Shown: positions 30,659 through 39,698, counted from the stretch's first letter. The stretch is 64,000 nt of DNA from Micromonospora inositola (GCF_900090285.1 NZ_LT607754.1:5544001-5608000); one strand, 5' to 3'. Notes: a model not told the origin generated them from the sequence alone. Numbers and translations: made by a program.

Positions 30659-31237
30659 CTCCGTTCACGCCGGCGCCGCGCCGACCGCGGCCGGCCGTCC
30701 GGCCCGTTCAGCGCCGTCGGTCAACCGCACGGCGATCGTACGGTCGCAGGCTGATCGTCATGCGCCCGGCGCCGCGGTGATCCACGCACCGTCGTGCCAG
30801 CTCGTCGACGCGCTTGCCGTTGACCCGTCGGCCGTACTGGTTCACCCGGTTCGGTGAATGCGGTCGTCACCTACCGACGATCATGGTCAAGGGCCTATCC
30901 GGATGCCTTCCAACGCAGGTCAGAGGCCATGCCGCCACTACTTGGCGTTGAAGAGGTCCCGGTGGTTCCTTGACCTGCGGAAACGCCGGGTTCACGCCTC
31001 TGGCCTGCGTGAATAGTCGTTCATGAATTCGCACTGTTGCACCGGGTTTCTCGGTGGCATGTGCCCAAGGTGTGCCCACGCCGAGTCCTCCTCGGAACGG
31101 ACACCCTCATCAACGTTCACGCCGGCGGCGGTGCCGGTTGATCTTCGGCGGGTCGGCGGATCCTCCACTCCCCCAGCGCGCGGCCACCGCTTGGTTTAGC
31201 CACCACGCCTGCCAGGTCGGGGATAAATTGACCCATT
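30659..31237. other. Gap without a gene; left boundary of the integrated element
   Basis: I see no credible coding region here. The right part holds the metH-like duplicated segment at 30938-30953 and several copies of a CTCTGRCCTGCG-type motif. TGTGCCCAAGGTGTGCCCA at 31060 resembles the tail of the integrase fragment near 34885. The left part (30659-30900) contains nothing I can name. Confidence 0.6.
30913..31010. repeat. Candidate left attachment site (attL) with inverted arm motifs
   Basis: CTACTTGGCGTTGAAG at 30938-30953 is identical to the last codons plus stop of metH at 34961-34976. CGCAGGTCAGAG at 30914-30925 is also repeated beside metH (34928-34939). Within this segment, ACGCAGGTCAGAGG (30913-30926) is matched in inverted orientation by CCTCTGGCCTGCGT (30997-31010) with one mismatch; TGACCTGCGG at 30971 is another partial copy. 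This looks like a tyrosine-integrase core with arm sites. Confidence 0.6.
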
Positions 31238-32497
31238 ATGAACAGATCACGGACGGCCAAGGCGGGGCGCGCGCCCGAGGGGACGCTGCAGAACAAGGTC
31301 CCTGAGGTCATCATCTGGTTCTGGATCATCAAGGTCCTGTCCACCACGGTGGGTGAGAGCTTCGCGGACTGGATCAACTTCGAGCTCGGCGTCGGCCTGA
31401 AAGCCACCTCGCTGATCTTCACCGTTGTCCTGGCCGCGGTCCTGGTCTGGCAGCTGCGGCTGCGCCGGTACTGGCCGCCGGTCTACTGGCTGACGGTCGT
31501 GGTGGTCAGCGTCACGGGCACGCTGTATACCGACCTCCTCACCGACGAACTGCAGGTCCCGCTCGCGCTGAGCACGAGCGTGTTCGCGGCGGTCCTCGCC
31601 GTGGTGTTCGGTGTCTGGTACGCCCGGGAACGAACCCTGTCGATCCACAGTATCGTCACCCGGCGCCGGGAGGCGTTCTACTGGCTCGCTGTTCTGGTCA
31701 CCTTCGCGCTGGGCACCGCGATCGGCGACTGGACGATCGAGCTGACCGGATGGGCTCCGGGCACCGCGGTGCTGCTGCCCGCCGGGCTGATCGGCTTGAT
31801 CTTCATCGGGTGGCGCCTCGGGGCCAACCCGGTGCTGTCGTTCTGGCTGGCCTTCATCCTGACCCGGCCGCTGGGCGCGAACCTGGGCGACTGGCTGGCA
31901 TCGCCGACCGCCGACGGCGGACTTGGTCTCGGTACGGCGACGACAAGCGTGATCTTCCTGGCCGCGATCCTGGCCACCGTGATCTACCTGACCGTCACGC
32001 ACAAGGACGTCATCGAGGAGTACGACGCGTCGCACACCCCGACCGTCACCACCCGTCCGCGCAGGGAACACGTCATGCTCGGCTACTTCGCCATCGTCGC
32101 GCTCGCCACCGCGCTGCTGCTCGGCTGGGCGGCCGCCCAACCACACACGCGCACCAGCGCGGAGGAGGAGGCGCCCGAACCCGCGTCCACGGTCTCACTC
32201 GCCCCGGGGCAGGCCACCCGAAACTTCCCACCGTCGGAGATCGCCAAGTTCCGTAGCATCACCCAGGACACCCTCGACAAGGTCCGCGCCGGCGACCAGG
32301 CCGGCGCGACCAAACGGATCACTGACCTGGAGACCGCCTGGGACGACGACCAGCCCACCCTCGAGCCCAAGGACCCGACCGCCTGGTCATTCCTCGACGG
32401 CCGCATCGACACGGCTCTCAAGGCGGTACGCGCCCGCCACCCCAACCAGGCCACCGAGCAGCAGGCCCTGACCGCCCTGCTCGACTCCCTGGCCTGA
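31238..32497 (+). CDS. COG4705 (DUF347-repeat) membrane protein
   Basis: A 419-aa membrane protein. Four repeats each carry a small-residue/acidic motif in a helix: STTVGESFADWI, GTLYTDLLTDEL, LGTAIGDWTIEL and PLGANLGDWLASP. These mark the DUF347/COG4705 family. One more helix follows (residues about 275-300), then an extracytoplasmic, Pro/Glu-rich stretch and a helical C-terminal domain (about 330-419, SEIAKFRSITQDTLDKVRAG). The family is uncharacterised. The gene lies between the putative att copies, so it may be cargo of the element. Confidence 0.85.
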   Translation: MNRSRTAKAGRAPEGTLQNKVPEVIIWFWIIKVLSTTVGESFADWINFELGVGLKATSLIFTVVLAAVLVWQLRLRRYWPPVYWLTVVVVSVTGTLYTDLLTDELQVPLALSTSVFAAVLAVVFGVWYARERTLSIHSIVTRRREAFYWLAVLVTFALGTAIGDWTIELTGWAPGTAVLLPAGLIGLIFIGWRLGANPVLSFWLAFILTRPLGANLGDWLASPTADGGLGLGTATTSVIFLAAILATVIYLTVTHKDVIEEYDASHTPTVTTRPRREHVMLGYFAIVALATALLLGWAAAQPHTRTSAEEEAPEPASTVSLAPGQATRNFPPSEIAKFRSITQDTLDKVRAGDQAGATKRITDLETAWDDDQPTLEPKDPTAWSFLDGRIDTALKAVRARHPNQATEQQALTALLDSLA

Positions 32498-32647
32498 TCT
32501 GGTACCCGGGTCGACGCTCCCCACGTCGACGCCGCGTACTCGGCGCTCATCACGTCACGCCGGTCCGGGGCGACCGTGTCACCGGCCGCGCCGTTCTTCG
32601 CGTGAATACGCGGCCGATGAAACTCACGTCAGCCTATGCGCCGCGGG

Positions 32648-32848
32648 CTACTGCGGTTTCTCCCCGTTCGGCGGCCACCACTGCCGGGTCGGCTGCGCGA
32701 CCGGCGGCTGCCCACCGAGTTCGTTCCACTCGTCGACCTGGTCGAACGGGTCGTCGTTGGGAACGTGGATGCCGTACGCGGCCGGCCGGGACTTGGCCCC
32801 GGTCGACCGCTCCGGCCCCATCATCGCGCCGCCGTCGTACCGGCTCAC
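32648..32848 (-). CDS. Small phage-remnant protein
   Basis: A 66-aa polypeptide starting at GTG 32848 that overlaps the stop of the upstream small gene by 4 nt (GTGA). It is Pro-rich (GGQPPVAQPTRQWWPPNGE) with no recognised domain. Coupling to the capsid-side gene suggests it belongs to the same phage operon, possibly a head-tail accessory. The operon appears cut off after it. Confidence 0.5.
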   Translation of the reverse strand: MSRYDGGAMMGPERSTGAKSRPAAYGIHVPNDDPFDQVDEWNELGGQPPVAQPTRQWWPPNGEKPQ

Positions 32849-33138
32849 GACTTGCTCCGGCGGGCCGCCGGGGCGTCGAGCGTCCACGCCTTCGCGTCTA
32901 CATCGAACGACGCCTTACCGTCGCGCAGCGCCTCACTCACCCACTCCGGCAGCGCCTCGCCCGGCACGTACGTGACCGGCTGCCCGGTGTCTGGGTGGGT
33001 TGCCCGGATGTAGGCGGTGGCGGTGCCCCGGTGGCGGGGTGCGTCACCGGTACGCGCCATGAACGGCACGTCAGCGTCCCCGGCGTCCTGCTCCGCCATC
33101 CGACGTAGCGCCTGCTCTGCGGTCGTCTCACGCGCCAT
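32845..33138 (-). CDS. Small phage structural-region protein
   Basis: A 97-aa protein starting at ATG 33138 with a good GGGAGG site. It begins 1 nt after the capsid gene stop. Segments are ARETTAEQALRRMAEQDA and YVPGEALPEWVSEALRDG. Its position directly after a major capsid gene is typical for small head-tail joining or decoration proteins. No family is recognised with certainty. Confidence 0.55.
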   Translation of the reverse strand: MARETTAEQALRRMAEQDAGDADVPFMARTGDAPRHRGTATAYIRATHPDTGQPVTYVPGEALPEWVSEALRDGKASFDVDAKAWTLDAPAARRSKS

Positions 33139-33139
33139 C

Positions 33140-34528
33140 TCAGCCTCCCTGGATCGCCTTGAACACGGAGAACGCGCGCGGCCGGGCGGGCTGCACATCG
33201 CCGCGCCAATGGGCGACGATTCCGACCTGGCCGTTCTCCGCATAACGCTCCGTGAGCGTCTGCAACGTGAACGTGAGGCGCTGGCCGATTAGGAGTTGGT
33301 TCCACGCGCCTGCGAAGACGTCGGTGGCCCGGTTGGCCATGGTGCCCTGGGTGTAGCTCGGGATCTGGTTCGTGATGAGCCGCGGCACCTCCGCGACCGC
33401 CGTCGGCATGGCGATCGGCTGCCCAGTCGAGTCGTACGCCTTCGCGTACTGCTGCGCCGCCTTCGCGTTCCACAGCACCCCGGTCGGCTGCTCGTTGAAC
33501 CCGCGCACGGTGAACAACGTATCGATGATCTCGTTCCAGTAGCTCAGCGCCGTCTGCGGGGTGCCGTTCGCCTGAGCACCCAGCACACTGGATGCCGCGA
33601 CGGCGTTCAATGCCCCGAGGACACCGCGCGGGTTCGGCGGGGTCGGCAGGTTCACGGTGCCCGCCCCGGTCGTGATGGAGCCATGCAAGGCGACCAGGTC
33701 GATGTTCAGTGCGACCGCGCGGGCGATCGCGTCCGACACCACCTCGTCAACGTTCGGGGCGTCCTGGAACCACTCCAGCGACCCGACGACCAGCGCGCTC
33801 ATGGTCTTCGAGTCCAAAGTGACATTGTCGAAGGTCGGGTCCGACGCAGTGATCGTCGATCCCTCGGCGCGGAACGCGGCGGCCGGATCACCGGTTAGCC
33901 GGCCCACCTGGACCTGTTTGGCGGCCATCGGGATCACCTGAGCGCCGGCCTGGAGCACCGCCGCGACGTTCCGCGCCCGGTCGATGATCTGGCTCGCCCA
34001 CACGGTCGGGACGACCGCGCTGCCGGACGTGGTCGTCATGGCGCGGACCAGGTTGCCGAGCGAACCGTGCCCATCGACGACGATCTTCTCCGTCGGGGCG
34101 TTCATCTCCGCGTGTGCGCGGACCAGCTCGTGCTCACCGAACGACCGTCCACGCTCCACCGTGGCGGGTCGGCGCGTCTCGGTGTACACGAATCGGGGCT
34201 CGTTACTGCCGCCGTCGTGGCCCCGGTGAGAGGCATCGGCGGATCGGTGGGTGTCGACGTCGCGGGCACTGCCCGGCACCGCCTTCAGCCGGCTACCCGG
34301 ACGCCCGGCGTTGACGATCATCTGTCGCCACTCGTCGTCCAGCTCGTTCGTCGCGTCGATCGAGCGATCGATACCGCGCTGGATACGGTCCATACGCTCA
34401 CGCTCGCCCGGCGAGAGGTCCCGCGTGTCCGAGATCGCGACGATCTCGTCCATCTCGTCGAGCAGGCGACGACCCTTGTCCTTCGCGGCCTTGTGCTCGG
34501 CCATCACGTCCTGAATGGTGCGTGCCAT
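33140..34528 (-). CDS. HK97-family phage major capsid protein
   Basis: A 462-aa protein. Residues 1-110 are charged and helical, like the delta/scaffold domain (MARTIQDVMAEHKAAKDKGR, RGIDRSIDATNELDDEWRQM). Residues 140-460 carry the HK97 fold: GSAVVPTVWASQIIDRARN, FRAEGSTITASDPTFDNVTL, SLEWFQDAPNVDEVVSDAIA and GAWNQLLIGQRLTFTLQT. The frame is intact. The protease and portal genes that should lie upstream are missing, and an integrase fragment abuts the start codon, so the prophage is a deletion remnant. Confidence 0.9.
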   Translation of the reverse strand: MARTIQDVMAEHKAAKDKGRRLLDEMDEIVAISDTRDLSPGERERMDRIQRGIDRSIDATNELDDEWRQMIVNAGRPGSRLKAVPGSARDVDTHRSADASHRGHDGGSNEPRFVYTETRRPATVERGRSFGEHELVRAHAEMNAPTEKIVVDGHGSLGNLVRAMTTTSGSAVVPTVWASQIIDRARNVAAVLQAGAQVIPMAAKQVQVGRLTGDPAAAFRAEGSTITASDPTFDNVTLDSKTMSALVVGSLEWFQDAPNVDEVVSDAIARAVALNIDLVALHGSITTGAGTVNLPTPPNPRGVLGALNAVAASSVLGAQANGTPQTALSYWNEIIDTLFTVRGFNEQPTGVLWNAKAAQQYAKAYDSTGQPIAMPTAVAEVPRLITNQIPSYTQGTMANRATDVFAGAWNQLLIGQRLTFTLQTLTERYAENGQVGIVAHWRGDVQPARPRAFSVFKAIQGG

Positions 34529-34946
34529 GGTCTACTCGGTGAACGCACTCTCTGAGCATCTGCGCGGGCACCCGGCCAGTGGTGAGGACTTCATCTTCCG
34601 CACGCCGGCCGGTGGCCCGTGCACCCGAAACGTCTTCAACGCCTCGGTGTGGGGTCCAGCGCGGCGGGGCGTCGGTCTGCCCGAGGTTGGCATGCACGAC
34701 TTGCGGCACTTCTATGCGTCGGCGCTGATCCGCTCCGGCCTCAACGTGCGCGTGGTGTCCGCCCGGCTCGGGCACAGCAACGCAGCGATGACGTTGAACG
34801 TCTACAGCCACTTGTGGCCCGACGACGAAGACCGTACCCGGCAGGCGATCGACGACGTCTTTACGGCGAGAGTTCGCTCCGGATGTGCCCAAGAAGTGCC
34901 CAAGCAAGCAGACGTAATCTACAAATCCGCAGGTCAGAGTGCCTGA
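34515..34946 (+). pseudogene. Tyrosine recombinase/integrase, C-terminal fragment
   Basis: About 135 residues of the catalytic domain of a phage-type tyrosine integrase. Present are NALSEHLRGHPASGEDFIF, the box II block HDLRHFYASALIRSG, LGHSNAAMTLNVYSHLW with the nucleophile Tyr, and a charged tail. The N-terminal arm-binding and core-binding domains and the first catalytic Arg are absent. The 5' end runs into the divergent capsid gene at about 34530, which marks a deletion junction. It ends 14 nt before the metH stop codon, where an integrase beside its att site is expected. Confidence 0.88.
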
Positions 34947-34976
34947 ACGCGGCCCCCCGGCTACTTGGCGTTGAAG
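34928..34976. repeat. Candidate right attachment site (attR) overlapping the metH 3' end
   Basis: CGCAGGTCAGAG (34928-34939) and CTACTTGGCGTTGAAG (34961-34976) match 30914-30925 and 30938-30953. The spacing is 21 nt here and 12 nt in the left copy. The second block encodes the metH C-terminus FNAK plus stop on the minus strand, so integration here would keep metH intact. Confidence 0.65.
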
Positions 34977-37900
34977 TAGTTCGCCTCCGGGTGGTGCACC
35001 ACGATCGCGTCGGTGGCCTGCTCCGGCACCAGCTGGAACTCCTCCGACAGCTGCACCCCGATCCGCTCCGCGCCCAGCAGCTCCACGATCTTCGCCCGGT
35101 CCTCCAGGTCCGGGCAGGCCGGGTAGCCGAACGCGTAGCGGCAGCCCCGGTAGTCGGTGCGCAGCAGGCCGGCCAGGTCCGCCGGGTCGTCGTCGGCGAC
35201 CGTACGCCCACCTGGCAGGGTCAGCTCGGCGCGGATCCGCCGGTGCCAGTACTCCGCCAGGGCCTCCGTGAGCTGCACCGACAGGCCGTGCACCTCCAGG
35301 TAGTCGCGGTACTCGTTGCCGGCGAACATCTTCGCGGTGTACTCGCTGATCGGCTGCCCGACGGTGACCAGCTGCAACGCCACCACGTCCAGCTCGTCGC
35401 CCTTGGGCCGGAAGAAGTCGGCCAGACAGAGCCGCCGTTCCTGCCGCTGCCGGGGGAAGGAGAACCGGGCCCGCTCGGCGTGCCCGTTCTCGTCCAGCAC
35501 CACCAGGTCGTTGCCCTCGGCGTACGCGGGGAAGTAGCCGTAGACCACGGCCGCCTCGAGGACCTGGTCGGCGATCAGCCGGTCCAGCCAGTACCGAAGT
35601 CGGGGCCGGCCCTCGGTCTCCACCAGCTCCTCGTACGACGGCCCCGTGCCGCCGCGGGCGCCGCGCAGTCCCCACTGGCCGAGGAAGGTGGCCCGCTCGT
35701 CGAGCAGCGCCGCGTAGTCGGCCAGCGGCACCCCCTTGACCACCCGGGTGCCGAAGAACGGCGGGGTGGGCACCGCCACGTCGCTGGCCACGTCGGAGCG
35801 GACCGAGGCGTCGTCCAGCTCCGGCAGCGCCTCGCTGACCATCGCCCGCTGCCGCTCCCGCCGGGCCCGCCGGGCGGCCAGGGCAGCCTCCCGCTCCGGG
35901 TCGACCACCGGCGCGCCGCCGCGCTTGGCCGTCATCACCCGGTCCATCAGGGACAGTCCCTCGAACGCGTCCCGGGCGTAGTGCACCTGGCCGGGGAACA
36001 TCGACCGCAGGTCGTCCTCGACGTATGCCCGGGTGAGCGCCGCCCCACCGAGCAGGACCGGCCAGCGCTCCGCGACCCCGCGCGTGGCCATCTCGGCCAG
36101 GTTCTCCTTCATGATGACGGTGCTCTTGACCAGCAGCCCGGACATGCCGATCGCGTCGGCCCGGTGCTGCTCGGCGGCCTCGAGGATCGCGTTGATCGGC
36201 TGCTTGATGCCGATGTTGACGACCTCGTAGCCGTTGTTGGACAGGATGATGTCGACCAGGTTCTTGCCGATGTCGTGCACGTCGCCCTTGACGGTGGCGA
36301 GCACGATCCGGCCCTTGCCGCCGTCGTCGGCCTTCTCCATGTGCGGCTCCAGGTAGGCCACCGCGGTCTTCATCACCTCGGCGGACTGGAGCACGAACGG
36401 CAGCTGCATCTGCCCGGCGCCGAACAGTTCGCCGACCACCTTCATCCCGTCGAGCAGCAGGTCGTTGATGATGGACAGCGGCGACCGGCCGCCGGCCATC
36501 GCCGCGTCCAGGTCGGCCTCCAGGCCGTTGCGCTCGCCGTCGATGATCCGCCGCTTGAGCCGCTCCTCCAGCGGCAGCGCGGCCAACTCCTCGGCCCGGG
36601 TGGCCCGCGCCGAGGCGGCGTCGACGCCCTCGAAGACCTCGATGAACCGCTGCACCGGGTCGTACCCCTCGCGGCGGCGGTCGTAGATCAGGTCGAGGGC
36701 GATCTCGCGCTGCTCCTCGGGGATCTTCGACATCGGCAGGATCTTGCTGGCGTGCACGATCGCCGAGGTCAGCCCGGCCTGCACGCACTCGTGCAGGAAG
36801 ACCGAGTTGAGCACCTGCCGGGCTGCCGGGTTGAGTCCGAAGGAGACGTTGGAGATGCCCAGGGTGAAGTTGACCCCCGGGTAGCGGGCGGCGATCTCCC
36901 GGATCGCCTCGATGGTCTCGATGCCGTCCCGGCGGGTCTCCTCCTGGCCGGTGGCGATCGGGAAGGTCAGCGCGTCGATCAGGATGTCGCCGCGGCGCAG
37001 CCCCCACCGGGTGGTCAGGTCCTCGATCAGCCGGCTCGCCACCCGGGCCTTCCAGTCCTTCGTGCGGGCCTGGCCCTCCTCGTCGATGAGCAGCGCGACC
37101 ACCGCGGCCCCGTGCTCCCTGACGACCGGCATCACCCGGGCGTAGCGCGACTCCGGGCCGTCGCCGTCCTCGAAGTTCACCGAGTTGACCACGCAGCGTC
37201 CGCCGAGCATCTCCAGCCCGGCCTCGATCACCGCCGGCTCGGTCGAGTCCAGCACGATCGGCAGCGTGGAGGCGGTGGCGAACCGGCCGGCCAGCTCGCG
37301 CATGTCCTGCGTGCCGTCCCGGCCCACGTAGTCGACGCAGAGGTCCAGCAGGTGCGAGCCGTCCCGGGCCTGACTGCGGGCGATCTCCACGCAGGCCTGC
37401 CAGTCGGCGGCGAGCATCGCCTCGCGGAACGCCTTGGAGCCGTTGGCGTTGGTCCGCTCCCCCACCATCAGCACGCTCGCGTCCTGGGCGAACGGCACGT
37501 GGTGGTAGATCGAGGAGACGCCCGGGTCCTGCCGCGGCTCGCGGGGGCCGGGGCGGGCGCCGTGCAGCCGCTCCGCCACCACCCGGATGTGCTCCGGGGT
37601 GCTGCCGCAGCAGCCGCCGACCAGGGAGACGCCGTACTCGGCGACGAAGCGCTCGAGGGCGTCGGCCAGCTCCACCGGGGTCAGCGGGTAGACCGCGCCG
37701 TCGGCGGTCAGCTGCGGCAGGCCGGCGTTGGGCATCACCGACAGCGGTACCCGGGCGTGCTGGGAGAGGTAGCGCAGATGCTCGCTCATCTCCGCCGGGC
37801 CGGTCGCGCAGTTCAGGCCGATCAGGTCCACGCCGAGCGGCTCGATCGCGGTGAGCGCCGCGCCGATCTCGCTGCCCAACAGCATGGTGCCGGTGGTCTC

Positions 37901-38476
37901 CACGGTGACGTGGCAGATCAGCGGGACCTTCCGGCCGGTCTCGGCCATCGCGCGGTGCGAGCCGACCACCGCGGCCTTCACCTGGAGCAGATCCTGGCAG
38001 GTCTCCACGATCAGCGCGTCCGCGCCGCCGGAGATCAGGCCGGCGGCGTTCTCCTGGTACGCGTCCCGCAGCGTCGCGTACGCGGCGTGGCCGAGGGTGG
38101 GCAGCTTGGTGCCCGGGCCGATCGAGCCGAGCACGAAGCGGGGCCGCTCCGGCGTGGCGTACGCGTCGGCGGCCTCCCGGGCGATCCGCGCGCCCGCCGC
38201 GGAGAGCTCCCGGATCCGGTGCTGGATGTCGTACTCGCCGAGGTTGGCGAGGTTCGCGCCGAAGGTGTTGGTCTCCACGCAGTCCGCCCCGGCCGCCAGG
38301 TAGGCGTCGTGCACCCCGCGTACGACGTCCGGCCGGGTGACGTTGAGGATCTCGTTGCAGCCCTCCAGGCCCTCGAAGTCGTCGAGGGTCAGGTCGGCCG
38401 CCTGGAGCATCGTCCCCATCGCCCCGTCGGCGATGAGGATCCGGTCCGCGAGCACATCCAGCAACGAAGTCCGCAC
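34961..38476 (-). CDS. metH: Cobalamin-dependent methionine synthase
   Basis: A 1171-aa multidomain enzyme that methylates homocysteine from 5-methyltetrahydrofolate through cobalamin. The homocysteine domain starts at residue 1 (DGAMGTMLQAADLTLDD) and has zinc Cys in NCATGPAEM and GGCCGSTPEHI. The pterin domain (about 330-600) includes GERTNANGSKAF. The cobalamin domain has the His ligand in GDVHDIGKNLVDIIL. The C-terminal activation domain contains YFPAYAEGNDLVVL, FAFGYPACPDL-like residues and ends in YFNAK. GTG 38476 is the start. No cobalamin riboswitch is apparent in the 260-bp upstream gap. Confidence 0.97.
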   Translation of the reverse strand: MRTSLLDVLADRILIADGAMGTMLQAADLTLDDFEGLEGCNEILNVTRPDVVRGVHDAYLAAGADCVETNTFGANLANLGEYDIQHRIRELSAAGARIAREAADAYATPERPRFVLGSIGPGTKLPTLGHAAYATLRDAYQENAAGLISGGADALIVETCQDLLQVKAAVVGSHRAMAETGRKVPLICHVTVETTGTMLLGSEIGAALTAIEPLGVDLIGLNCATGPAEMSEHLRYLSQHARVPLSVMPNAGLPQLTADGAVYPLTPVELADALERFVAEYGVSLVGGCCGSTPEHIRVVAERLHGARPGPREPRQDPGVSSIYHHVPFAQDASVLMVGERTNANGSKAFREAMLAADWQACVEIARSQARDGSHLLDLCVDYVGRDGTQDMRELAGRFATASTLPIVLDSTEPAVIEAGLEMLGGRCVVNSVNFEDGDGPESRYARVMPVVREHGAAVVALLIDEEGQARTKDWKARVASRLIEDLTTRWGLRRGDILIDALTFPIATGQEETRRDGIETIEAIREIAARYPGVNFTLGISNVSFGLNPAARQVLNSVFLHECVQAGLTSAIVHASKILPMSKIPEEQREIALDLIYDRRREGYDPVQRFIEVFEGVDAASARATRAEELAALPLEERLKRRIIDGERNGLEADLDAAMAGGRSPLSIINDLLLDGMKVVGELFGAGQMQLPFVLQSAEVMKTAVAYLEPHMEKADDGGKGRIVLATVKGDVHDIGKNLVDIILSNNGYEVVNIGIKQPINAILEAAEQHRADAIGMSGLLVKSTVIMKENLAEMATRGVAERWPVLLGGAALTRAYVEDDLRSMFPGQVHYARDAFEGLSLMDRVMTAKRGGAPVVDPEREAALAARRARRERQRAMVSEALPELDDASVRSDVASDVAVPTPPFFGTRVVKGVPLADYAALLDERATFLGQWGLRGARGGTGPSYEELVETEGRPRLRYWLDRLIADQVLEAAVVYGYFPAYAEGNDLVVLDENGHAERARFSFPRQRQERRLCLADFFRPKGDELDVVALQLVTVGQPISEYTAKMFAGNEYRDYLEVHGLSVQLTEALAEYWHRRIRAELTLPGGRTVADDDPADLAGLLRTDYRGCRYAFGYPACPDLEDRAKIVELLGAERIGVQLSEEFQLVPEQATDAIVVHHPEANYFNAK

Positions 38477-38736
38477 AGAGCCAGGTTAGTGCGACGCCTC
38501 GGGCACCGGTCGAGCCATGCTGGCCTTCCCACATACTGTCAGCGGGATCACCAGGTCCGGTTTGACCGTTTGGCCTGGCTGGTCCGACCCACGACCGGCG
38601 CGGCCGGCGGGCCGCATCCCCCGCCGGCACGTAGGCTGGCGGACGTGAAGGACATCAGGGACGCCAGCGTGCCCGGCGGGCGGATGTCGGGGCAGCGGCC
38701 CGGCGCCGGCCCCGACGAGCAGGGCGAGGTGACGGC

Positions 38737-39606
38737 GTGACCGAGTTCGACGGGCTGCCGGTGCTGCGGTCCCCGGTCGCCATCGCGGCCTTCGAGGGCT
38801 GGAACGACGCCGCGGACGCCTCCACCGCCGCAGTGGAGCACCTGGAGCAGGTCTGGCAGGCCCGGCAGGTGACCGAGCTGGACCCGGAGGACTTCTACGA
38901 CTTCCAGGTGAGCCGGCCGACCATCACCATGGCCGAGGGCGAGACCCGCCGGGTGGAGTGGCCCACCACGCGCTTCATGGTGGCCAGCCCGGAGGGCACC
39001 GAGCGGGACGTGGTGCTGATCCGGGGCATCGAGCCGAGCATGCGCTGGCGCACCTTCTGCGAGCAGGTGCTGGAGATCTGCCACAGCCTGGAGGTCGAGC
39101 GGGTGGTGCTGCTCGGCGCCCTGCTGGCCGACGTGCCGTACACCCGGCCGCTGCCGATCAGCGGGAGCGCGTCCGACGCCGAGGCCGCCCAGCGGTACCA
39201 GCTCACCCCCACCCGCTACGACGGCCCGACCGGCATCGTCGGGGTGCTGCACGACGCCTGCGCCCGCGCCGAGGTCGACGCGGTGTCGTTCTGGGTGCAC
39301 GTGCCGCACTACGCGAACAACCCGCCCTGCCCCAAGGCGACCCTGGCGCTGCTGCACCGGGTCGAGGAGGTGCTCGACCTGCCGGTGCCGATGGCCGACC
39401 TGGCCGAGGAGGCCGCCGAGTGGGAGCAGCGGGTGCGCAGCGCCGCCGATCAGGACGCCGAGCTGGGCGAGTACGTGCGCGAGCTGGAGGAGCGGGTCGG
39501 GGACGTCGGCATCACCCCGTTGACCGGGGACGAGATCGCCCAGGAGTTCGAGAAGTACCTGCGCCGACGCGGCGGGTCGGCCGGCCCGACCGCCGGCTCC
39601 TGGTAA
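38737..39606 (+). CDS. PAC2 (proteasome assembly chaperone 2) family protein
   Basis: A 289-aa protein of the PAC2/DUF75 family. Visible signatures are VAIAAFEGWNDAADASTAAV at the N-terminus, VLIRGIEPSMRWRTFCEQVL, VVLLGALLADVPYTRPLP and VSFWVHVPHYANNPPCPKA. The C-terminal 60 residues are helical and acidic. Eukaryotic relatives assist 20S alpha-ring assembly; the bacterial function is unproven. It starts at GTG 38737, divergent from metH. Confidence 0.88.
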   Translation: MTEFDGLPVLRSPVAIAAFEGWNDAADASTAAVEHLEQVWQARQVTELDPEDFYDFQVSRPTITMAEGETRRVEWPTTRFMVASPEGTERDVVLIRGIEPSMRWRTFCEQVLEICHSLEVERVVLLGALLADVPYTRPLPISGSASDAEAAQRYQLTPTRYDGPTGIVGVLHDACARAEVDAVSFWVHVPHYANNPPCPKATLALLHRVEEVLDLPVPMADLAEEAAEWEQRVRSAADQDAELGEYVRELEERVGDVGITPLTGDEIAQEFEKYLRRRGGSAGPTAGSW

Positions 39607-39698
39607 CCGCGGCCCTTCCCCCTCTCGCTCAGCGGGTCCTGGACGGCGACGTCCGGGGCCCGCTCTCTGGCGTGTCCGGGGTGGCGGCGTCACACCCG

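Noticed and set aside
30659..31237. A tRNA gene as the integration site
   Set aside because: No cloverleaf or T-arm-like sequence was found. The repeated 16-mer matches metH coding sequence instead.
38477..38736. Cobalamin riboswitch upstream of metH
   Set aside because: I looked for a B12-box-like segment on the minus strand and found none. The 260-bp region also overlaps the PAC2 promoter.
34619..38740. 1373-codon plus-strand frame across metH
   Set aside because: It mirrors metH on the opposite strand and has no domain; very long shadow frames are normal at this GC content.
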